Below, piece after piece: positions 51,880 to 59,881 of a DNA stretch of 64,000 bases; the first letter of the stretch is position 1; each line of letters starts with the position of its first letter. The notes beneath the pieces are model-generated. The model searched no databases, was not told the DNA's origin, and saw only the letters and a list, made by a program, of their open reading frames with translations. The DNA is from Acinetobacter tandoii DSM 14970 = CIP 107469. Lineage in GTDB: Bacteria; Pseudomonadota; Gammaproteobacteria; Pseudomonadales; Moraxellaceae. The stretch is from positions 424,672 to 488,671 of the forward strand of contig NZ_KE007367.1 in NCBI RefSeq assembly GCF_000400735.1. The letters are read 5' to 3'. The position numbers were made by a program, and so were the translations under genes.

Positions 51880-51901
51880 AGCCCCAATCGGGGCTTTTTT
51901 T
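51880..51901 (+). terminator. Intrinsic terminator of rodA
   Basis: AGCCCC-AATC-GGGGCT followed by seven T, 8 bases after the rodA stop. Confidence 0.92.
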
Positions 51902-52005
51902 ATACTTTGAAACATTATTTTTTCATTTATTACATTAAAAATCTAAAAAATAATAATCTTATAAATATATGAATTTAAAGATAAATAACTTGGATTATGC
52001 TGATT

Positions 52006-52014
52006 TGGTATAAT
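52006..52014 (+). promoter_or_regulatory. Extended -10 promoter of the riboswitch transcript
   Basis: TGGTATAAT is a perfect extended -10 (TG-N-TATAAT) with no good -35, about 60 bases before the first aptamer stem. The AT-rich stretch 51902-52005 before it holds nothing else that I can name. Confidence 0.6.
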
Positions 52015-52080
52015 ACAGCATTTAATTTGTGTATTTTGCACTCGTAAATGGTATATATATTGCTCATATTATAATAAGCA

Positions 52081-52265
52081 ATTATTGCAGGAGAGAAGCA
52101 CAGTATGTGCTCGCCGAAGGAGCAACGACCCCGGAAACTCTCAGGCAGAAGGACTGTAATAATTTCAAAATCTGGAGAGAAGTGCATAAACATAACAAAG
52201 GCACTCACCGAAGGGGATGGTTATATGTTTAATATGACCGAAGCTCTCAGGTACCAATGACAGAT
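52081..52265 (+). promoter_or_regulatory. Tandem glycine riboswitch (two aptamers)
   Basis: Aptamer 1 is closed by ATTATTGCAG (52081) and CTGTAATAAT (52154), 10 bp with one G-U; it contains GGAGAGAAGC, GCCGAAGGAGCAA and AACTCTCAGGC, the conserved glycine-aptamer core. Aptamer 2 is closed by ATCTG (52170) and CAGAT (52261) and has GGAGAGAAGT, CACCGAAGGGGA and GCTCTCAGGTACCAATGACAG. The 6-base linker between them is of the usual kind. Downstream, the 12-bp palindrome AATGCATGCATT (52282-52293) sits just before the Shine-Dalgarno AAGGAG and there is no T run, which suggests control of translation rather than termination. Its target is the DadA-like gene at 52309. Confidence 0.95.
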
Positions 52266-52308
52266 GGGGCACAACACAAGGAATGCATGCATTTCCAAGG
52301 AGTGCTTT

Positions 52309-53553
52309 ATGCCACATATTATTGTTATTGGCTCTGGAATTACTGGGGTAACTTCAGCCTACGAATTGTCACAACTGGGCTACGACGTAACCGTCATCGA
52401 TAAACATCTTTATCCTGCAATGGAAACTTCATTTGCCAATGGTGGTCAGCTTTCGGCATGCAATGCAGAAGTTTGGAATCAAAAATCGACTGTATTGAAG
52501 GGCATTAAATGGATGTCTCGCAAAGATGCTCCGTTGTTGTTAAACCCATCTTTTGATGTGCATAAATATGCATGGTTAGTCGAATTTTTGGGCAATATTA
52601 AATACTATAAAGAAAATACCCGTGATACGGTGAAATTAGCACTAATGGCGCGGAAACGTTTATTTGATATTGCTGAACAGGAACAAATTCAGTTTGATTT
52701 GGAAAAACGAGGCATTTTACATTTTTATCATAATCAGGCTGATTATGAAGTGGCAACACGAGTAAATGAATTACTTTGTACAGGTGGTTTAGAGCGCCAT
52801 GCGGTCACACCTGAAGAAATTAAACAGATTGAGCCAAGTTTGACGGGTGACTACTATGCTGGTTTTTATTGTCCTGGTGATGCAACGGGAGATATCCATA
52901 AATTTACCAATGGACTAGCCAAAGCGACAGAAAAATATGGCGTAAAATATCGTTTTGGCTTAGAAGTGACTGATGTACAGCACCATGAAAAAGGGGTGAC
53001 AGTAGTCTGTAAAGCCAGCACTGAAAATATGCATTCAGTAGAACAGACATCAGAATATTTTGACGCCGATGCTGTGGTGGTTTGTGGTGGTGTAGGTAGC
53101 TATCAATTGGCACACTTACTGGGTGATAAAGTGAATGTTTATCCTGTAAAAGGCTATTCAATAACCATTAATTTAAATGATGAGCAAAGCGTACAACATG
53201 CACCATGGGTGAGTTTGCTCGATGAAAGTGCTAAGATTGTTACATCACGTTTAGGAGCTAGCCGCTTAAGAATTGCAGGTACCGCAGAGTTTAATGGGTA
53301 TAACCGTGATATTCGTTCCGATCGAATTCAGCCTTTGGTGGATTGGGCGAATAAAAACTTCGATATCTCCACGCAGAGTGTCGTACCTTGGGCGGGTTTA
53401 CGCCCCATGATGCCAAATATGATGCCAATTGTGCGTCGTGGTCGTCGTGAGCGAGTGTTTTATAATACAGGGCATGGGCATTTAGGTTGGACTTTGTCTG
53501 CTGCTACCGCAGTGATGATTAGTCAGGAGATTGCTTCAGCTTATCCAGCTTAA
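52309..53553 (+). CDS. dadA: DadA-type FAD-dependent amino acid dehydrogenase
   Basis: A 414 aa flavoprotein of the D-amino acid dehydrogenase family (DAO fold): FAD loop IIVIGSGITGVTSAYEL at residues 3-19, TSFANGGQLSACNAE with the flavin-contacting segment, WAGLRPMMPNMMPIV and GHGHLGWTLSAA near the C-terminus. It feeds electrons to the membrane chain while deaminating an amino acid. A glycine riboswitch in its leader suggests glycine itself is the inducing and perhaps the main substrate, rather than D-alanine. ATG 52309 follows AAGGAG; the frame from 52264 lies in the riboswitch. No racemase (dadX) follows. Confidence 0.88.
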   Translation: MPHIIVIGSGITGVTSAYELSQLGYDVTVIDKHLYPAMETSFANGGQLSACNAEVWNQKSTVLKGIKWMSRKDAPLLLNPSFDVHKYAWLVEFLGNIKYYKENTRDTVKLALMARKRLFDIAEQEQIQFDLEKRGILHFYHNQADYEVATRVNELLCTGGLERHAVTPEEIKQIEPSLTGDYYAGFYCPGDATGDIHKFTNGLAKATEKYGVKYRFGLEVTDVQHHEKGVTVVCKASTENMHSVEQTSEYFDADAVVVCGGVGSYQLAHLLGDKVNVYPVKGYSITINLNDEQSVQHAPWVSLLDESAKIVTSRLGASRLRIAGTAEFNGYNRDIRSDRIQPLVDWANKNFDISTQSVVPWAGLRPMMPNMMPIVRRGRRERVFYNTGHGHLGWTLSAATAVMISQEIASAYPA

Positions 53554-53560
53554 TATCAGC

Positions 53561-53594
53561 AAAAAAAGGCACAGAATTTCCTGTGCCTTTTTTT
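53561..53594 (+). terminator. Bidirectional terminator after dadA
   Basis: AAAAAAAGGCACAG and CTGTGCCTTTTTTT pair perfectly (14 bp) around AATTTC, with T runs on both strands, between dadA and the convergent gene at 53615. Confidence 0.92.
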
Positions 53595-53614
53595 ATTTCG
53601 TGAAGTTGTATAGA

Positions 53615-54265
53615 TTAATCATATAGGCGATAAACACCAGTAAATCGCTCACAACCTTTTTGTTGGGTTTTGACAGTTAAAATTGCTTTGTAATAATCAA
53701 ATTGATATCTACAGTCATGTTCATTGTCGACAATATTTTGTTTTTTCTCTGGGGTAGTATAAGCCAAGAAAGGAATTGTTTGAGTTTCCTTCTTATTGTT
53801 TGGATTGCGGTAGGCAATTCCTTCAATTTTAATACTGTCTTTACCAAGCTGATGAACTTGTAGATGAATTGGTTGTTGTGCAAGCTTACCATTTTCAAAT
53901 TTTAAATAATGTTGGGTCAAGCTCTGATTCAACGAGGTATAAAAATTTAAATCATCAGTACGAAGTTCAAATTGCTGTTTAAAACAAGATTCAGATTTAC
54001 ATTGTTGTGTGCGTTTCAGCCATACACTATGGGTATCATCTAATAATCGTAATGGTGCATCACTGATTAGAAATGCAGTCAGATATTGATTTTTGAGTTT
54101 TTGCCGTTGCTGTTCGAAACTGCTAGAACACATTGTTTTAATTGCAGCGGTGTCAGTTTTACTACAATCAATTTCTTGAGCGTAACTCAGGTTGGTGTAC
54201 ATGCAACCGATACCAATGAAAAATGCTATAGTTTTAAGGAATTTAATGTCTGTATTCAACAACAT
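53615..54265 (-). CDS. Secreted protein with LprI-like N-terminal region
   Basis: A 216 aa protein with a signal peptide ending LSYAQ (about residue 30). The following EIDCSKTDTAAIKTMC...L..QY and VWLKRTQQCKSESCFKQQFELR show the spaced Cys pairs of LprI/DUF1311-type lysozyme-inhibitor domains (about residues 33-105). The C-terminal half has another Cys pair (DCRYQF, GCERF) and no recognisable domain. Periplasmic; function unproven. Divergent from ispF with about 100 bases between. Confidence 0.65.
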   Translation of the reverse strand: MLLNTDIKFLKTIAFFIGIGCMYTNLSYAQEIDCSKTDTAAIKTMCSSSFEQQRQKLKNQYLTAFLISDAPLRLLDDTHSVWLKRTQQCKSESCFKQQFELRTDDLNFYTSLNQSLTQHYLKFENGKLAQQPIHLQVHQLGKDSIKIEGIAYRNPNNKKETQTIPFLAYTTPEKKQNIVDNEHDCRYQFDYYKAILTVKTQQKGCERFTGVYRLYD

Positions 54266-54366
54266 GATGGCTTATACTTTCACAACACTGTGCTAGTGTA
54301 ACTATAGCGAAGTCGAAACACTGAATACAAGATTTCAAGCATTTATTTCTGAGGGAGCGTAACTTA

Positions 54367-54858
54367 ATGGTCGCACATATTCGAATTGGTCAAGGAATGG
54401 ATGTACACGCTTTTGAGGAAGGCGAATTTGTTACTTTGGCTGGCGTTAAAATTCCGCATACACACGGTTTAAAAGCACATTCCGATGGTGATGTGGTACT
54501 ACATGCGTTATGTGATGCATTATTGGGTGCACTTGCACTGGGTGATATTGGGCAGCATTTTCCAGATACAGATCCTGAATTTAAAGGCGCAGACAGTCGA
54601 GTGCTGTTAAAACATGTGTACCAGTTAATTTTAGATCGTGGTTATGTATTGAATAATGCTGATATGACAGTAGCCTGTGAGCGTCCAAAATTAGCAAAGT
54701 ATAATTTAGAGATGCGACAATCAATTGCGGATGTGCTGAATGTGGATGTTACTCAAATTAGTATTAAAGCAACAACCACAGAAAAACTAGGTTTTACGGG
54801 CCGTCAGGAAGGTATTTTGGCAACCGCTACAGTTTTGATTAGCCATCAAGCAAAATGA
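54367..54858 (+). CDS. ispF: 2-C-methyl-D-erythritol 2,4-cyclodiphosphate synthase
   Basis: MEP pathway enzyme that cyclises CDP-ME 2-phosphate. The 163 aa protein has the metal ligands in GMDVHAF and KAHSDGDVVLHALCDALLGA, GDIGQHFPDTD and the KATTTEKLGFTGR signature. It overlaps the end of the convergent phosphatase-like gene by 13 bases. Confidence 0.96.
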   Translation: MVAHIRIGQGMDVHAFEEGEFVTLAGVKIPHTHGLKAHSDGDVVLHALCDALLGALALGDIGQHFPDTDPEFKGADSRVLLKHVYQLILDRGYVLNNADMTVACERPKLAKYNLEMRQSIADVLNVDVTQISIKATTTEKLGFTGRQEGILATATVLISHQAK

Positions 54859-55370
54859 TTTGCACTCATTAGTGACTGTTGTAACTCTTTGGTAGCTTTA
54901 CGGCCTTGAAGTTGTAAGGCTACAGCATGAATTAGCCCTGTCCATGTCTCATTTGGTTCCCAAACAGCATGTAGTAAATCTTGAGCGCTGGCGATATCTA
55001 TGTCCATATAGTACTGGCGATAAAGATAGATTAGGCTACTGACACGAAGGTTATGAGCACAATGAACCCAAACCATCTGCTCTTGAACCAAATGATGCAA
55101 CATGTCTAAAACTAAGAGACATTGTTCATCTGAAGGTGTGTCCCAAAGAATAGGAATATGAACATAATTCAATCCTAGTTCTAAGCAAATACGGTCTTCA
55201 TTCAGAAGATGGTTTTCAGCATCGTTTAGTGCCAGATTGATTACAGTTGTTACACCATATTCTTTGATGTGTTTTAACTGTTCAATTGTCGGTTGCCCAG
55301 AACTGAATAAATGTTCATGCACGAACTGGAAATGGTCAATGTGGCTTAAGGCGTTTTCAAGTTGATTCAT
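54846..55370 (-). CDS. Dual-specificity/tyrosine phosphatase-like protein
   Basis: A 174 aa cytosolic protein of the cysteine-phosphatase fold. The opening FSSGQPTIEQLKHIKEYGVTTVINLAL and the LGLNYVHIPI strand are those of bacterial PTP/DSP proteins. The P-loop reads VHCAHNLRVSS, giving Cys-x4-Arg instead of the canonical Cys-x5-Arg. A separate family with that spacing exists in proteobacteria as I recall, but catalysis cannot be assumed. The neighbour aroG is divided from it by a terminator. Confidence 0.75.
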   Translation of the reverse strand: MNQLENALSHIDHFQFVHEHLFSSGQPTIEQLKHIKEYGVTTVINLALNDAENHLLNEDRICLELGLNYVHIPILWDTPSDEQCLLVLDMLHHLVQEQMVWVHCAHNLRVSSLIYLYRQYYMDIDIASAQDLLHAVWEPNETWTGLIHAVALQLQGRKATKELQQSLMSANHFA

Positions 55371-55393
55371 AACGGTAACTTTTCATTGGCATT

Positions 55394-55421
55394 AAACAAA
55401 ACGCCATCCTAGGGGATGGCG
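55394..55421 (-). terminator. Intrinsic terminator of the DAHP synthase gene
   Basis: On the - strand CGCCATCC-CCTA-GGATGGCG is followed by TTTTGTTT, 10 bases after the gene's stop. Confidence 0.85.
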
Positions 55422-55430
55422 CTTGGATGC

Positions 55431-56543
55431 TTAGCGATTTGGTAATACATCTTTCAAAGCGTTGTGCATTTCTAGCAATACTTTCTCTGTTGTATCCCAG
55501 TCAATACAGCCATCTGTAACTGACTTACCATATTCTAAATCACATAGGTTGTCAGGAATATCTTGACGACCGCCTTTTAAATGGCTTTCAACCATAATAC
55601 CGACAATCGATTTGTTTCCATCTAAAATTTGTTCAGTAATATTTTTTAGAACAAGAGGTTGCAAGAATGGGTCTTTATTTGAGTTGGCATGACTGGTATC
55701 AATCATGATTTTGGTACTGACTTTGGCTTTTGCTAATGCATTTTCAGCTTCTGCGACTGAGCCTGCATCATAGTTAGGTTTACCATTACCACCACGTAAA
55801 ACCACATGTGCATAAGGGTTGCCGCTGGTGCGAATCACAGAAACTTGACCAAGTTCATTCAAACCTAAGAAACTATGCCCGTGTTTAACCGATTGCATCG
55901 CATTAGTTGCAACAGTTAAGCCGCCATCTGTGCCATTTTTGAAACCAACAGGAGACGATAAACCTGAAGACATTTCACGGTGAGTTTGACTTTCAGTTGT
56001 ACGTGCGCCAATCGCAGACCAAGAAATTAAATCTTGATAATATTGTGGCGAGTTCGGGTCAAGCGCTTCAGTGGCACAAGGTAAACCTTTTTCATTCAAT
56101 TCCAACAGCAATTGACGACCAATACGTAGACCTTTTTCAATATTGAACGAGTCGTTCATATCTGGGTCGTTAATTAAACCTTTCCAACCTACTGTAGTAC
56201 GCGGTTTTTCGAAATACACACGCATTACGATATAAAGTGTATCTTTAACTTTTTCGCTGAGTACTTTTAGGCGATCTGCATAATCATGAGCAGCAACTGT
56301 ATCGTGAATAGAACAAGGACCAATTACGACAAAAAGACGCTTATCTTTACCATCTAAAATATTGCGAATCGTTTCACGACCTTTAAGTACGGTTTGATAT
56401 GCATTTCCCGTTAATGGCAATTCTTTTTTTAGTTCTGCTGGAGTTACTAAAGGCTGAATGCTTTTCACATTTAAGTCGTCAATGTCTGATTGAGTAATAG
56501 GGGTTGGCTGTTGTGTATTCATTGCTGTCACTAGATCGATCAT
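55431..56543 (-). CDS. aroG: 3-deoxy-7-phosphoheptulonate synthase (DAHP synthase, class I)
   Basis: First enzyme of the shikimate pathway: condenses phosphoenolpyruvate and erythrose 4-phosphate. The 370 aa protein has VIGPCSIHD with the metal Cys, RVYFEKPRTTVGWKGLINDP, IGARTTESQTHREMSSGLS and IMIDTSHANSNK, all type I-alpha AroF/G/H signatures. Which feedback amino acid it senses cannot be read directly. A second ATG at 56522 (MNTQQ) is an alternative start. Confidence 0.93.
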   Translation of the reverse strand: MIDLVTAMNTQQPTPITQSDIDDLNVKSIQPLVTPAELKKELPLTGNAYQTVLKGRETIRNILDGKDKRLFVVIGPCSIHDTVAAHDYADRLKVLSEKVKDTLYIVMRVYFEKPRTTVGWKGLINDPDMNDSFNIEKGLRIGRQLLLELNEKGLPCATEALDPNSPQYYQDLISWSAIGARTTESQTHREMSSGLSSPVGFKNGTDGGLTVATNAMQSVKHGHSFLGLNELGQVSVIRTSGNPYAHVVLRGGNGKPNYDAGSVAEAENALAKAKVSTKIMIDTSHANSNKDPFLQPLVLKNITEQILDGNKSIVGIMVESHLKGGRQDIPDNLCDLEYGKSVTDGCIDWDTTEKVLLEMHNALKDVLPNR

Positions 56544-56647
56544 ACAAGAGTTTTTTAGTTGATTGAATATAGCACGATTTAATTAGCCTTTTGCTATACA
56601 AAAGACTAATAAAACCGTGAAAAAAATAGATTATCCGAATAGATAGT

Positions 56648-57538
56648 TTAAACGCTGTGTGATTTTTCTACAGTATAAACCATTGCAGTGGTCGGTTTTT
56701 GAACAGGTTTTGCTTTTACAGGGTGAATGATAAAATTCACACCTAGGGCAAAAAGTGTGATCCCCAAGATTTTACGAATAATTTTTTCAGGTAATCGAGA
56801 ACTAATCAATGTCCCGATAATGATGGCAGGAATTGAGCCGACCAATAACCAACCTAAAAGTTGGAAATCGACATTACCTGAGCTCATGTGACCAAGACCA
56901 GCCACGAGCGTGAGTAGAACAGCATGTACTACATCAGAACCAATGATGCGAATCATAGGTAAATTAGGGAACATGATGACCAATGCCATGATACCAAACG
57001 CGCCTGCACCTACAGAGGATAAAGTAACAAATACACCAAGCACCACACCCATGATAATGATATAAGCGCGTTTATCTTTGGCTTGGAAGTTTACTTTTTC
57101 CAAGTCTTCGGTCATATCCAATTGTTCATCTTTGCGGAATTTATTGAAAAAGCGTTCAATATGCCCACGGAAAATAATAGATACACCAGTTAAGGTCAGC
57201 ATAAAGCCTAAGACCATTGTCAGAACAGCTTTATAGTGTGTGGACTGACTTAAATAATTATCAAGCACCCAATGTGTGGCAAAAGAGGCTGGAATACTGC
57301 CTACTGCAAGCCAAATGACGATGGGCCAGACAATATTCATTTTTTTGGCATGAACCATCGAACCGCAAAATTTAGAAATCGATGCATACAATAGATCGGT
57401 TCCAATTGCGATGTGAGGCTCAATTTTAAATAGGCTAATCAGAATAGGGGTCATGAGAGAACCACCACCTACACCCGTAATACCCACACAAAACCCAACC
57501 AAAACGCCTGCAAGAATATATTCAAGAGAACCAAACAT
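56648..57538 (-). CDS. TauE/SafE-family membrane exporter or permease
   Basis: Inner-membrane protein of about 296 aa with roughly eight hydrophobic segments. The family opening GVLVGFCVGITGVGGGSLMTPIL is present and a related SSVGAGAFGIMALVIMFP repeats it in the second half, the two-fold symmetry typical of TauE. Substrate is probably a sulfur-containing or organic anion, not determinable here. ATG 57538 (MFGSLEYIL) fits the family start; 57565 would add nine residues. Confidence 0.85.
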   Translation of the reverse strand: MFGSLEYILAGVLVGFCVGITGVGGGSLMTPILISLFKIEPHIAIGTDLLYASISKFCGSMVHAKKMNIVWPIVIWLAVGSIPASFATHWVLDNYLSQSTHYKAVLTMVLGFMLTLTGVSIIFRGHIERFFNKFRKDEQLDMTEDLEKVNFQAKDKRAYIIIMGVVLGVFVTLSSVGAGAFGIMALVIMFPNLPMIRIIGSDVVHAVLLTLVAGLGHMSSGNVDFQLLGWLLVGSIPAIIIGTLISSRLPEKIIRKILGITLFALGVNFIIHPVKAKPVQKPTTAMVYTVEKSHSV

Positions 57539-57622
57539 GTATAGAAGCCAAATATGATAAACCATGCATATGTTATGACTTTTTAAGATAAGTGTTTGTC
57601 TTGATAAATGATTTGCTTATGC

Positions 57623-57650
57623 AAAAAAACGCTAAAGCAATCTTTAGCGT
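57623..57650 (-). terminator. Terminator of the siderophore uptake operon
   Basis: On - ACGCTAAAG-ATTG-CTTTAGCGT is followed by seven T, 21 bases after the last gene of the receptor/PepSY cluster. Confidence 0.9.
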
Positions 57651-57670
57651 TATATGAAATGATGTAAATT

Positions 57671-57967
57671 TTAGCTTCTTTTCTTTACCGAACTCTTTTT
57701 TAAGTCATTGATACACATAATTAAAAGAAAGGATACTGGGCTGGAAAAAATCCACCAACTGACAAATCCAATTGAAATTCCATAATGATCAATGAAAACG
57801 GCAGCAGCACTAAAGAATAGAAGATAAGCTAAACAGCGACTAATGAATGGATATTGCGTCAAAACATGTAGCGAGGAATGCTTGGTTTTCATAATCTGCT
57901 TGCTACTAAGCAAGTGCAAAACCCACAAACCTAGAAAGATAAAAGCAAAGCTAAACATAATCATCAT
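57671..57967 (-). CDS. Small membrane protein, DUF3325-like, of the siderophore operon
   Basis: A 98 aa protein with three hydrophobic segments. The position directly after a PepSY protein, with a 4-base start/stop overlap, and the size fit the DUF3325-type partner in siderophore-iron reduction clusters; the sequence similarity is judged from memory and weak. Likely helps the PepSY protein release iron from the siderophore at the inner membrane. Confidence 0.6.
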   Translation of the reverse strand: MMIMFSFAFIFLGLWVLHLLSSKQIMKTKHSSLHVLTQYPFISRCLAYLLFFSAAAVFIDHYGISIGFVSWWIFSSPVSFLLIMCINDLKKSSVKKRS

Positions 57968-59520
57968 GACGCTTTTACCTCTGGTGTTGAAGTGAGTTTC
58001 TTGATGATTTTTTGTTTAGCTGTTGTTTGAATCGGATGAATATTCTTAAAAATAAAATAGCTTAAAATAGCGAGTAAAATAAAAAATAGATCTACACGGA
58101 AAAAAGCCCAGTAGCTCCTAAGACTATCAATATACTGGTGCTGAATTAAGTAAAATAAATCAAAAGCAGGTAGACATGCAGCCAAGATAATTAAGCAGGC
58201 CAGTTGAGACCGCCACAGCCATTGTTTTGGCGTGAAAAATGCTGCGACCAAACTTAAGCCCCAGAATATAAAGAAATTGTAAATTTCATAATTGGGCATA
58301 TCAGCGGTGATATAGACCAAACGATTGGTATAGAAATAACCCATCATTGCAAGGGGTAAACCTACAAAAGTCGCTACATTCAATCGGTCGACAAGATAAT
58401 GACCCAAATGAAACTGCTGTGTTTTATTTTGGAGTTGTCGTTTTAGACTCCATAACAATAGTCCTGATGCAATCATGCAACAACCTAACAGCCCTGAAAA
58501 AAATAAGGCCAGACGTAACAAGGGTTGAGCAAAGGTCGCCATATGTAAGCCATACACGCCAAAGCTTAAGGTGGCAACAGCACTATTATTCCGTGTTGCA
58601 GCTGTTATCAATGCATCGTGCCCACGTAAAGTAATTTGAGGTTGATTGCCCGTAATACTATGATCTTGTAGCTGTGTAAACGTGTATAAAGCTTGATTTG
58701 TATTTGGATTTTGTACCGAAATGGAACGCAATTCTTGTTTGCCCCAATGCTGTTCCACTTTTTGCAGTAATTCTGACATTTGCAAATTAGCCTGAGGTGT
58801 TATTGATGTGTTTTGCGTTACGACATTGGTTCGGATTTCAGTAAAATACTGATATGGATTTTCAGGATAAAGCGCTTTCATACCCCACGGAAGATACAAA
58901 TAAAAGAAAATTGCTAAACCCGTAAAGGTAATCATCAAGAAAAAAGGCAGTGCAATCACAGAGGATACATTATGAAAATCAAGCCAAGAACGCTGTGATT
59001 TAAAGGTTCGAAGAGTAAAGAAATCAGTGAAAATCTTTTTATGGGTAATAATGCCTGAAATTAGGGCAATCAGCATAATAAAAGCAGCGATAGAAACGGC
59101 AACTCGTCCGATATCAACTGGTAGACCAAAAAGTTGGTAATGGAAGTGATAGAAAAAGTCGCCACCTTCAGTAGCTGAAAGGCTCAATTCTTTTCCTGTA
59201 GTTGCATCTAGAGTTTTACTTTCATAGCCGCCATCTGCTTTTTGCCAATAAATATTATTGACAGGTGATTCGGCTGAGGCAATACCTATAAACCATGATT
59301 TTGCGTCGGGTGCATGATTTTGCAAATAGTTTGTCGCCGATAGAATGGCGATTTGTTGTTGAATTTCATATTTTGCCAGTTGGGGTTGCATCCATAAGTT
59401 AATTTCGTGGCGATAATACGATGCTGTTCCCATTAGGAATATTGCGAATATGACCCATCCGAGCAATAACCCTGTCCAAGAATGTAACCATGCCATCGAT
59501 TGACGAATACTTTTATGCAT
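57964..59520 (-). CDS. PepSY-associated membrane protein (putative ferric-siderophore reductase)
   Basis: A 518 aa inner-membrane protein. N-terminal helix with LHSWTGLLLGWVIFAIFLMGTASYYRHEI, periplasmic PepSY-like regions, and paired His in HFHYQLFG, WLDFHNVSSVIALPFFLMITFTGL and YGLHMATF, which suggest heme. Members such as P. aeruginosa FpvG reduce Fe(III) from pyoverdine in the periplasm. It is cotranscribed with small membrane proteins on both sides, downstream of the TonB receptor. Confidence 0.85.
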   Translation of the reverse strand: MHKSIRQSMAWLHSWTGLLLGWVIFAIFLMGTASYYRHEINLWMQPQLAKYEIQQQIAILSATNYLQNHAPDAKSWFIGIASAESPVNNIYWQKADGGYESKTLDATTGKELSLSATEGGDFFYHFHYQLFGLPVDIGRVAVSIAAFIMLIALISGIITHKKIFTDFFTLRTFKSQRSWLDFHNVSSVIALPFFLMITFTGLAIFFYLYLPWGMKALYPENPYQYFTEIRTNVVTQNTSITPQANLQMSELLQKVEQHWGKQELRSISVQNPNTNQALYTFTQLQDHSITGNQPQITLRGHDALITAATRNNSAVATLSFGVYGLHMATFAQPLLRLALFFSGLLGCCMIASGLLLWSLKRQLQNKTQQFHLGHYLVDRLNVATFVGLPLAMMGYFYTNRLVYITADMPNYEIYNFFIFWGLSLVAAFFTPKQWLWRSQLACLIILAACLPAFDLFYLIQHQYIDSLRSYWAFFRVDLFFILLAILSYFIFKNIHPIQTTAKQKIIKKLTSTPEVKAS

Positions 59521-59523
59521 GAA

Positions 59524-59820
59524 TTAACCCATTCCTAGAAATAATAAAAGAAGAACAACAACACATGAGGCTATGCTCACGAATGTGAGCTTTATAAGAG
59601 ATTGAATACAGAAACTGGTAATCACAAAGAAAACATAAAAAATAAGACTGATGAAAGCCGCTAAAAAGATTGATTCTGCTTTGGGTAAACTCAGATGAAA
59701 CAGATGTGTTAAGGCTAAACTGAGTAAAGCTGTACAAATAAAACCAAGTATGAAGGCTATAATAAAACGATACAGCACTTGAATACGGTAGGTCAGTGAA
59801 AGAGGTAATGCTTTACTCAT
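59524..59820 (-). CDS. DUF3649-like small membrane protein
   Basis: A 98 aa protein with three hydrophobic segments (SLTYRIQVLYRFIIAFILG..., LPKAESIFLAAFISLIFYVFFVI, and a C-terminal helix). This matches the DUF3649 proteins of siderophore-iron clusters (R..V..R at the start, LP.AE in the middle). ATG 59820 is a better start than the TTG at 59853, which lies inside a terminator stem. It starts 3 bases before the PepSY gene's start, downstream of the TonB receptor. Confidence 0.7.
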   Translation of the reverse strand: MSKALPLSLTYRIQVLYRFIIAFILGFICTALLSLALTHLFHLSLPKAESIFLAAFISLIFYVFFVITSFCIQSLIKLTFVSIASCVVVLLLLFLGMG

Positions 59821-59842
59821 AAAATAAATCACTATGGAAATG

Positions 59843-59873
59843 CAAAAAACCAAGCCTGATGGTTCAGGCTTGG
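59843..59873 (-). terminator. Internal terminator between the TonB receptor and the downstream genes
   Basis: CCAAGCCTGA-ACCA-TCAGGCTTGG followed by six T on -, 9 bases after the receptor stop. It should make the receptor transcript abundant and allow only read-through into the PepSY genes. Confidence 0.88.
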
Positions 59874-59881
59874 CGGGTTCA

